A DNA stretch of 10,844 nt, from assembly GCA_024405255.1 (NCBI GenBank), contig JAKSOY010000156.1, positions 1 through 10,844 of the forward strand, given 5' to 3'. Under the pieces are notes generated by a model. It searched no databases. It was not told where the DNA came from and was given only the letters and a program-made list of their open reading frames with translations. This document shows, one piece after another, positions 6,468-10,844 of this stretch. The position numbers were made by a program, and so were the translations under genes. Position 1 is the stretch's first letter; the number at the start of each line of letters is the position of its first letter. The stretch comes from Kiritimatiellia bacterium. GTDB taxonomy: Bacteria; Verrucomicrobiota; Kiritimatiellia; RFP12; UBA1067.

Positions 6468-7811
6468 TTAAAGGTTTTCCGTCGGCGCCGCCTCGTTCGT
6501 CGCCTCGGCACGCGAGAAGATGAACGTACCGGCTTCCAGCGCCGCCTCGATGTGCTCGGACTGAACGGTCACACGCGGCACATCCGCAACCGACGGCTTG
6601 CTCACCGCGGCTTTTGTGCGCGACCTTTCCCATTCGGCCCGCGCCTTGATTTCCTCGCGTTCCTGACGCAGCGCTTCGGCATAGAGGGCCTCCCACTCCG
6701 CCTTGTGCGCGGCATTGCGCGCTTCGTCCTGCTCGCGCTGGCGCTCGTTCCGGTTGAACTCCTTGCGCGCGGCCTTGTATTGGCGCGGCACGTAGACAAG
6801 GCCGTCGACCGTCCGTTTGACCGTGCCCTTGTCGTAGAGGAAATGCGTCCGCTTCTTGGCCGTATAGGGCTTGTTCAACGCGGTCTGCTTGTCCTTTGCG
6901 GCCGCCAGCGCACCCGAGGCGGCCTCGCGGTTCATCCGCGCCGCGACCTGCTGCAGCAGCTTCTCCGCCACCGGACGGAACATCGCGCGTTTCACGCCCT
7001 CGCCGAAACCGACCTTGCCCACGGGAACCGTCACGCCCTTCTTCGTGACGAACGCCACATTCCATTGGATCGGCGGCGGCGTCATCTTGTAGACCTTCAC
7101 CGCCTTGGCCGCATCGCCGTAGAGGTGCTCGGCGATGTCGAAGTCGCGCCCGTCCTGGGGAATGGAGAACTTGTCCTGCGACTGCTCGGCGTTTTTGCTC
7201 TTCTGCGTCGTCCGCAGCAGAGCCTTGCCGTCGCGCAGCACGAACCAGTTGATGTCGCCGTTGAGATGGCGCGTCTGAAAGAGTTCAAACGTCATCGTCT
7301 GGATCTTCTTGTTCTCGTCCAGCGCCTTGACGACCGACGCCGCGCCGTCTTTCCCGGGGATGATCTCGAAGATGCGTCCCTCGCCGCCCTCCTGCGGCAC
7401 AAGGCACCACGTCGGCTCGCCCGAGTTGTCGGCCTTCGACCAGAAATCCGCCTGCGCGCCGATGAACGCCTGGTCGGCATCTTCGAAGCGCGTGATCTTG
7501 GCCTTCTTTTCGGCGTCCTTCTGTTCCTTCTCCGCAATCTGGGCGGCCTTCTTCGCCTTCTCGTCGGCTTCGGCCTTTGCCTGCGCGGCTTCTTCTTCGG
7601 CTCTGTCCTTCTCGGCCTGGGCCGCCGCCGCGGCCCGTGCCTTCTCGGCCTCCGCCTGAGCCACCAGCTCGCGCTGGTAGTTCTGCACGATCTTTTTCTT
7701 CTTGTGCTCGTTGGCGAAGAAGAGCGTTGCCGCCAGACCCACCACAACCAGAATGATCACCACAATGACCGTGGCGGAACCGTCTTTCACATCTCTTCTT
7801 CGATCAGCCAT
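6468..7811 (-). CDS. Single-pass membrane protein with coiled-coil segments, function unknown
   Basis: I do not recognise this 447-aa family. A basic N-terminus (residues 1-10) precedes one transmembrane helix (13-33), so the rest should lie outside the membrane on one side. Residues about 37-110 are a Lys/Ala/Glu-rich coiled coil of TolA-like composition. A mixed globular region (about 115-300, with Trp124, Trp135, Trp189 and Trp250) has no motif I can name. A second charged helix (345-400) and an acidic tail follow. The frame extends one codon upstream to a GTG (7814), but the ATG at 7811 is chosen because GAGGAGG (7817-7823) lies 5 nt before it and only 2 nt before the alternative. It lies 27 nt after rhaD and 24 nt before the zinc-ribbon gene, suggesting an operon. 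A scaffold or envelope role is only a guess from its shape. Confidence 0.75.
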   Translation of the reverse strand: MADRRRDVKDGSATVIVVIILVVVGLAATLFFANEHKKKKIVQNYQRELVAQAEAEKARAAAAAQAEKDRAEEEAAQAKAEADEKAKKAAQIAEKEQKDAEKKAKITRFEDADQAFIGAQADFWSKADNSGEPTWCLVPQEGGEGRIFEIIPGKDGAASVVKALDENKKIQTMTFELFQTRHLNGDINWFVLRDGKALLRTTQKSKNAEQSQDKFSIPQDGRDFDIAEHLYGDAAKAVKVYKMTPPPIQWNVAFVTKKGVTVPVGKVGFGEGVKRAMFRPVAEKLLQQVAARMNREAASGALAAAKDKQTALNKPYTAKKRTHFLYDKGTVKRTVDGLVYVPRQYKAARKEFNRNERQREQDEARNAAHKAEWEALYAEALRQEREEIKARAEWERSRTKAAVSKPSVADVPRVTVQSEHIEAALEAGTFIFSRAEATNEAAPTENL

Positions 7812-7838
7812 CACAACCTCCTCAAGGGGATTTTTCGA

Positions 7839-8660
7839 TTAGAGGAATTTCTTGTTCAACTCGAAACCAAAGTCCTTGGCGATCTGCTTGAGCTGCTTGA
7901 CCTGGATCGCGCTCTTCTTCATCGCCCCCGTCGACTGCGCGCGGATGCGGATTTCCGCCGCCTTCTCAACCGTGTCCATGAGACCGAAGCAGCGGTCGAA
8001 GTCCTTGCCCGAAACGAACAGCCCGTGATGCACCCACACGACGATGTTGTAGTCCTTCATGAGCTTCGAGGTCGCCGTCGCGATCGGACCCTTCCCGGGC
8101 ACCATCCACGGAACTACGCCCACGCCTTCCGGGAAGATCACGGGACATTCCGTCATGATTTCCCACAGCGCGCGCGTGAACGCCTTGTCGGTCGGCGGCA
8201 GCACGAACGTGAGCGCGATGAGGTTCACCGGATGCGCATGGTAGATGACGCGGTGCTGACCGCCCGTCTGCTCGAGCTTGACCTCGTGGTTCTTGAGGTG
8301 GCTCGGGAATTCGCTCGTGGGCCGACCGCCGTCCGTCAGACCCCACCAGATGCGATACTTCGTCCCGGTCGGGTCGATCTCGACGATGCCGAACGCATTC
8401 TCGGGATTGCGCATCACATTGCGCATATAGCCCGTCGTACGCGTCACCATGAAGAACTCGCCCGCGAGTTTCGGCACGCTCTCGTAGATCTCCTGCCACG
8501 TGCCGGACGCCTTCTTCTGCACCTTCTTGACATTGGCCGCCTCTTCCTTCGTGAGACGATAGCTGAGGTTGCCGCCGTTCATCTCATGCCAGCCCTTGTC
8601 CACGCCATCCTGTGCGAGCTGCATGAAGCCCTTCGTGCAGGACATCTCGAGAATCTTCAT
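7839..8660 (-). CDS. rhaD: Rhamnulose-1-phosphate aldolase
   Basis: RhaD is the class II (zinc) aldolase that splits L-rhamnulose 1-phosphate into dihydroxyacetone phosphate and L-lactaldehyde in the cytoplasm. The 273-aa product aligns well with the E. coli enzyme as I recall it. It shares GWxExNGGNL near 23-32, the WGLT segment, PTSEFP with catalytic Glu117, zinc ligands His141 and His143 in YHAHPVNLIALT, and His212 in VHHGLF. The long FPEGVGVVPWMVPG block (176-189) is also shared. The ATG at 8660 follows AAAGG by about 10 nt. Upstream are an extended -10 promoter and an 8+8-bp palindrome that may be a sugar-responsive operator. No rhamnose isomerase or kinase is in the window. FucA-type aldolases are shorter, which supports RhaD. 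Confidence 0.93.
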   Translation of the reverse strand: MKILEMSCTKGFMQLAQDGVDKGWHEMNGGNLSYRLTKEEAANVKKVQKKASGTWQEIYESVPKLAGEFFMVTRTTGYMRNVMRNPENAFGIVEIDPTGTKYRIWWGLTDGGRPTSEFPSHLKNHEVKLEQTGGQHRVIYHAHPVNLIALTFVLPPTDKAFTRALWEIMTECPVIFPEGVGVVPWMVPGKGPIATATSKLMKDYNIVVWVHHGLFVSGKDFDRCFGLMDTVEKAAEIRIRAQSTGAMKKSAIQVKQLKQIAKDFGFELNKKFL

Positions 8661-8689
8661 TTCGTATTAACCTTTCTGTTTCAATCGTC

Positions 8690-8710
8690 CTTTCGTTCCA
8701 CAAACGAAAG
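8690..8710. promoter_or_regulatory. Palindromic operator-like site upstream of rhaD
   Basis: CTTTCGTT (8690-8697) and AACGAAAG (8703-8710) form a perfect 8-bp inverted repeat around CCACA. The site begins about 3 nt after the predicted transcription start, between the -10 box and the ribosome site, where a repressor would block transcription. TTTCGTTT half-sites are typical of DeoR-family sugar repressors as I recall them, so that family is the first guess. A 5'-leader hairpin in the mRNA is the alternative. Confidence 0.55.
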
Positions 8711-8719
8711 TTGTCGTAT

Positions 8720-8728
8720 AGTATAGCA
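8720..8728 (-). promoter_or_regulatory. Extended -10 promoter of rhaD
   Basis: The minus strand reads TGCTATACT, a 5-of-6 -10 hexamer with the TGn extension. No good -35 is seen at 16-18 nt, which is common when the extended -10 is strong. The predicted start near 8713 gives a leader of about 53 nt carrying the palindrome and the AAAGG ribosome site. Confidence 0.55.
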
Positions 8729-8821
8729 TAAAACCCGAACAAGAACGAGCGGCAATCGGGACATATACAGATTCGCCACTTTCAACTTTCAGATGATGCT
8801 CAATGAGGATACAGTTGCATG

Positions 8822-8891
8822 TCGAATCTGAGTCTTCAGTTTTCAATCTTCAATTTTCAATCTTCAGTTTTTGAGCTTCAGTTTTTGAGCT
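8822..8891 (-). repeat. Array of five 14-bp tandem repeats
   Basis: On the minus strand the array reads AGCTCAAAAACTGA twice, then AGATTGAAAATTGA, AGATTGAAAACTGA and the diverged AGACTCAGATTCGA. The first three units lie in the 3' end of the GH43 gene and encode its last residues; the stop TGA at 8850-8852 is the end of the third unit. The unit length is not a multiple of three, so each unit is read in a different frame. Confidence 0.8.
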
Positions 8892-9863
8892 CGCGACATC
8901 GCGGACGAACAGGCCGTTCGACATCTTGATCGGATAGAGGTGGAGGCGCTCATGCGGACTCCGATTCGGCTGGTGCAAGGACAGCATGAGCTGCCCGTCG
9001 AAACGCGTGAAGCACATGCCGTGTCCGCCGTCCTTCGTATAGACCGGCGGCAGCTGCACCCACGGACCCGCCACCTTGCCGCTCTGCGACTTCGCCTGAA
9101 GAACGCAGTAGCCGCTGCCGGTCAGGAAATTGCTCCAGATCATCCGCAGGCCCTCGCCCTTCGGCGCCAGCAGGAACGGACCATCCGTCACATGCGTCGC
9201 GCGCGGTACATCCGCCGCACGGAAGAGTTCGACCGGTTCGGCCGTGAACCGCGTCAGGTCCTTGCTCATCGGCGCCGCCATCATGCGTCCGTTGCCGGTC
9301 TGGCACCATTCGTGGCAGAACACCATCCAGGGCGTCCCGTCCTCGACCCAAAGCGTCCCGTCGAGACACATCCATTCGGGCGGCGTCACCGGACCGATCT
9401 TCACGGGCTTGAACGGTCCCGTCGGCGAATCGCTCTTGAACACCCACACGCCACGCGGCTGCAGCGTGCCGCCTTTGAACCCCGGCTGCCGCATCGTCTG
9501 CGGCTGCTTCAAGTAGGCGGCAGGCGTCGTTCCCGCCGGCAACGGGGCGAAGGTGAGTGTCGTGAAGATCCACCAGGAAGCTGCATACTTGTGGACTTCC
9601 GGAGCCCACACCGCCCGATGCTTCACCTCGGGCGGCAGTTCCAGAACGGCTTGCGCAGCCGTCCAGTACGCGAGATCCTTCGACTGCCGCACGGCGACAC
9701 CGGCGCGGCCATCGGGCATGCCCCTCGACTGATAGAGATAGTAGGTCCCCTTTTCCGCCACGACAAACGGATCGCGGATGCGTACATCCGCTGTCGGCGT
9801 CAGCTTCTCCGCCGCCGCGCACAAACCCATCGCCATCAATCCGACAATCGCCCAGCCCTTCAT
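8850..9863 (-). CDS. Secreted glycoside hydrolase family 43-like enzyme
   Basis: The 337-aa product has a signal peptide (residues 1-18, ending AAA before Glu19) and a five-bladed-propeller-type sequence of the GH43 group. This group mostly contains arabinofuranosidases, xylosidases and arabinanases. Visible motifs are IRDPF with the likely base Asp31, VWAPEVHKY (85-93), LDGTLWVEDGTPWMVF with Asp168, CHEW with Glu185, VTDGPFLL (225-232), and GGHGMCF (279-285). Many GH43 enzymes have Glu in the xGP motif where this one has Asp227; Glu185 may be the acid. I infer this and cannot name a substrate. The start is fixed by GGAGG (9868-9872), 4 nt before an ATG that overlaps the Nudix stop as ATGA. 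The last 13 residues (SSKTEAQKLKIEN) are encoded by 14-bp repeats and are probably not part of the fold. Confidence 0.82.
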   Translation of the reverse strand: MKGWAIVGLMAMGLCAAAEKLTPTADVRIRDPFVVAEKGTYYLYQSRGMPDGRAGVAVRQSKDLAYWTAAQAVLELPPEVKHRAVWAPEVHKYAASWWIFTTLTFAPLPAGTTPAAYLKQPQTMRQPGFKGGTLQPRGVWVFKSDSPTGPFKPVKIGPVTPPEWMCLDGTLWVEDGTPWMVFCHEWCQTGNGRMMAAPMSKDLTRFTAEPVELFRAADVPRATHVTDGPFLLAPKGEGLRMIWSNFLTGSGYCVLQAKSQSGKVAGPWVQLPPVYTKDGGHGMCFTRFDGQLMLSLHQPNRSPHERLHLYPIKMSNGLFVRDVASSKTEAQKLKIEN

Positions 9864-10306
9864 TCGACCTCCAAGTTCGGGAGTTCTTCGTTTTCCGCCA
9901 CGCGCCGCACAAGCGACGCCATTTCCGCCGGCAGCAGATTCGCCGATGCAAGATCCGCAACTGCGTGCCAGGTAAATTCGATCCAGTCCTCGCATGCCTT
10001 CGCCGCCGTACCTTCTGGCACCGTCATCATGTAGACGAGATTGATTTCCGCATGCGGCTTGTCGTGCTGCTGGAACTGGTTTTCCACCACGCCCACAAGC
10101 GCACCCGCCGTCGCGGCCGCGTTCATCTCCTCGCGCATCTCGCGTACGAGCGCCTCACGGCCCTTCTCGCCGAACTCGATGTGTCCGCCCGGCAGATAGG
10201 TCGAATGCCCGCCTTTGGCACGGCACAACAGCACCCGTCCTGCCTGGACGCAAATCCCGCGGGCAATCGTCTCAATCCCCGCCAATTCATATTCTGGAAA
10301 GTTCAT
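9860..10306 (-). CDS. Nudix hydrolase
   Basis: Nudix enzymes hydrolyse nucleoside diphosphates linked to another group; the substrate here cannot be read from sequence. Numbering from the ATG at 10306 (148 aa), the Nudix box is G41-x5-E47-x7-R55-E56-M57-R58-E59-E60, preceded by the usual YLPGG. The closing glycine of the box is replaced by Asn62, a minor departure; the metal-binding glutamates Glu56, Glu59 and Glu60 are present. HAEINLVYMM (about 94-103) is a typical later strand. The frame extends upstream to a GTG at 10333, but that would put a perfect TGCTATAAT promoter inside the gene, so the ATG is preferred. The -10 ends only 7 nt before this ATG. The stop overlaps the GH43 start, so the two are probably co-translated. 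Confidence 0.88.
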   Translation of the reverse strand: MNFPEYELAGIETIARGICVQAGRVLLCRAKGGHSTYLPGGHIEFGEKGREALVREMREEMNAAATAGALVGVVENQFQQHDKPHAEINLVYMMTVPEGTAAKACEDWIEFTWHAVADLASANLLPAEMASLVRRVAENEELPNLEVE

Positions 10307-10313
10307 GCCACCT

Positions 10314-10322
10314 ATTATAGCA
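10314..10322 (-). promoter_or_regulatory. Extended -10 promoter of the Nudix-GH43 unit
   Basis: The minus strand reads TGCTATAAT, identical to the 9-mer before the left-edge gene. Only 7 nt separate it from the Nudix ATG, so transcription should begin at or within a base or two of the start codon. No -35 of quality is seen; a T/G-rich stretch lies upstream. Confidence 0.6.
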
Positions 10323-10372
10323 CAAACACCCACACTCCGCCATCATCGGCAGGAGAAGAATCGACGGACTGC

Positions 10373-10416
10373 GAGTGACGGAGTGACACTTGGCTCCGGG
10401 TGATGCTAGTGACACT
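10373..10416 (+). repeat. Short GAGTGAC direct repeats
   Basis: GAGTGACG (10373-10380) and GAGTGACA (10381-10388) are adjacent 8-nt units, and AGTGACACT recurs exactly at 10382-10390 and 10408-10416. They begin about 50 nt upstream of the Nudix promoter -10 box. A regulator site is possible but nothing else supports it. Confidence 0.4.
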
Positions 10417-10419
10417 CAA

Positions 10420-10480
10420 TGACTGCACGTTGACCCGGCTCTGCGGCGCGTTCGGAGAACGCTACCTCGGCGCGCAGTCA
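10420..10480. repeat. Nested inverted repeats, possible structured element
   Basis: TGACTGC (10420-10426) and GCAGTCA (10474-10480) are a perfect 7-bp inverted repeat enclosing GCGTTC-GGA-GAACGC (10448-10462), a perfect 6-bp hairpin with a 3-nt loop. Additional GC-rich pairing (CTGCG 10441-10445 with CGCAG 10473-10477) competes with the outer stem. It may be a dispersed palindromic repeat or a small structured RNA. Confidence 0.4.
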
Positions 10481-10520
10481 ATGAGCGGCCCCTGTCGAGT
10501 CTTCAGATTCAATTAGGGAA

Positions 10521-10624
10521 ATCAATCCTATTCCAAGCCGATAAAACCCATTATGATCAATCCTATTTTTCCCATCAGACCCAGAAACAAAAAAAATCGG
10601 TCCTATGGGATTGATGGGATTGAT
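10521..10624. repeat. ATCAATCCTATT direct repeats and inverted GGGATTGAT units
   Basis: The 12-mer ATCAATCCTATT occurs exactly at 10521-10532 and 10556-10567. GGGATTGAT occurs in tandem at 10607-10615 and 10616-10624, giving GGATTGAT as the inverse of ATCAATCC, so the right pair could fold back onto the left pair. No coding potential is seen. Confidence 0.6.
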
Positions 10625-10714
10625 TTTGATGATGGGGCAAAACCTGTCGGAACGGAAACCTTTGACGCCTCATCAATCCGTGGGCAGGCACGTCTCGCCC
10701 CCCAACTGCCCCAT

Positions 10715-10745
10715 ACATCTCCGCGTCCTCAGCGTCCTCCGCGTG
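10715..10745 (-). repeat. GC-rich 9-bp tandem micro-repeat
   Basis: On the minus strand the units read GCGGAGGAC, GCTGAGGAC and GCGGAGATG, a 9-nt period with one or two changes per unit. Related GCGCGCAGAGACG-like sequence continues to about 10772. Similar GCGGAGG/GCAGAGG micro-repeats are, as I recall, common in spacers of several environmental phyla. Confidence 0.5.
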
Positions 10746-10785
10746 AGACATCTTCCTCGCGCGCAGAGACGATCAATGAAACATT

Positions 10786-10844
10786 CGATCAATCCGAACA
10801 ATCGAACAATCGATCAATCCGAACAATCCGAACAATCGAACAAT
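10786..10844 (+). repeat. Tandem array of 8-9-bp units running off the window
   Basis: Seven adjacent units tile the stretch with no gap: CGATCAAT, CCGAACAAT, CGAACAAT, CGATCAAT, CCGAACAAT, CCGAACAAT, CGAACAAT. The order suggests a higher-order repeat of CGATCAAT-CCGAACAAT-CGAACAAT, with one extra CCGAACAAT in the second copy. The array continues past the right edge, so its full size is unknown. Confidence 0.8.

Larger units (their letters stand above)
10334..10844. other. Gene-free repeat-rich spacer
   Basis: No coding frame with a ribosome site or recognisable protein is seen on either strand in these 511 nt. The stretch holds several distinct short-repeat groups: GAGTGAC units near 10373-10416, a hairpin-rich block at 10420-10480, ATCAATCC/GGGATTGAT repeats at 10521-10624, GAGGACGC-type units near 10715-10745, and a CGATCAAT/CCGAACAAT array to the window end. 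It looks like an accumulation of low-complexity intergenic elements, not a single element. Confidence 0.7.

Noticed and set aside
4083..8726. A 1547-codon open frame on the plus strand
   Set aside because: It runs antisense across rhaD, both membrane-protein genes and the 698-aa gene, all with ribosome sites or family motifs. Its product is rich in Arg, His and Leu with no recognisable domain. It is a by-product of GC-rich third positions.
8768..8830. Inverted repeat CAGATTCG/CGAATCTG between GH43 and rhaD
   Set aside because: Perfect 8 bp, but the loop is 47 nt and no T-run follows, so it does not support a terminator or operator call.
8940..10034. A 364-codon open frame on the plus strand
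   Set aside because: It is antisense to the GH43 and Nudix genes and is Arg/His-rich with no domain.
10786..10844. CRISPR array at the right end
   Set aside because: Units are 8-9 nt and contiguous, with no unique spacers and no cas genes in the window.

Overview
The window is a GC-rich bacterial chromosome segment in which every recognised gene lies on the minus strand, so transcription runs from the right end to the left. Nine complete genes and the first codons of a tenth are visible. Housekeeping genes (tig, clpP, clpX, panD) sit beside carbohydrate genes (a family 43 glycoside hydrolase and a rhamnulose-1-phosphate aldolase) and secreted or membrane proteins of unknown role. High GC, sugar degradation, secreted multi-domain glutamine-amidotransferase-like proteins and repeat-rich spacers would suit a gut- or host-associated member of the PVC group (Kiritimatiellota/Lentisphaerae type). 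This is an inference without a phylogenetic marker, held at modest confidence.

Layout in the direction of transcription. (1) 10334-10844 is gene-free and made of several unrelated short-repeat families and hairpins. (2) 8850-10306 is a two-gene unit: a Nudix hydrolase whose extended -10 box lies so close to its ATG that the mRNA may be leaderless, then a secreted GH43-like enzyme whose start overlaps the Nudix stop (ATGA). The GH43 stop codon lies inside an array of 14-bp repeats. (3) 4038-8728 is a likely sugar-related operon. An extended -10 promoter and a palindromic operator-like site precede rhaD. They are followed at 27, 24 and 60 nt spacing by a membrane-anchored coiled-coil protein, a small TatA-like/zinc-ribbon membrane protein, and a secreted 698-aa protein built from four glutamine-amidotransferase-like modules. 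(4) 463-3915 carries trigger factor under its own predicted promoter, then clpP and clpX. (5) panD overlaps the clpX stop codon by ATGA. (6) At the left edge a strong extended -10 promoter and Shine-Dalgarno site lead into a gene cut by the window end.

Trigger factor and ClpXP form the conserved nascent-chain folding and proteolysis cluster. PanD, which makes beta-alanine for pantothenate and CoA, is an unusual passenger there and appears translationally coupled to clpX. The GH43 enzyme and RhaD suggest use of plant cell-wall or mucus-derived sugars such as arabinose- and rhamnose-containing pectin. The Nudix protein, the coiled-coil protein and the zinc-ribbon protein have no assignable substrates.

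I see no CRISPR array, transposase, tRNA, rRNA or clear novel defence system. The most unusual items are the four-module amidotransferase-like protein, the clpX-panD coupling, the operator-like palindrome before rhaD, and the several micro-repeat families.
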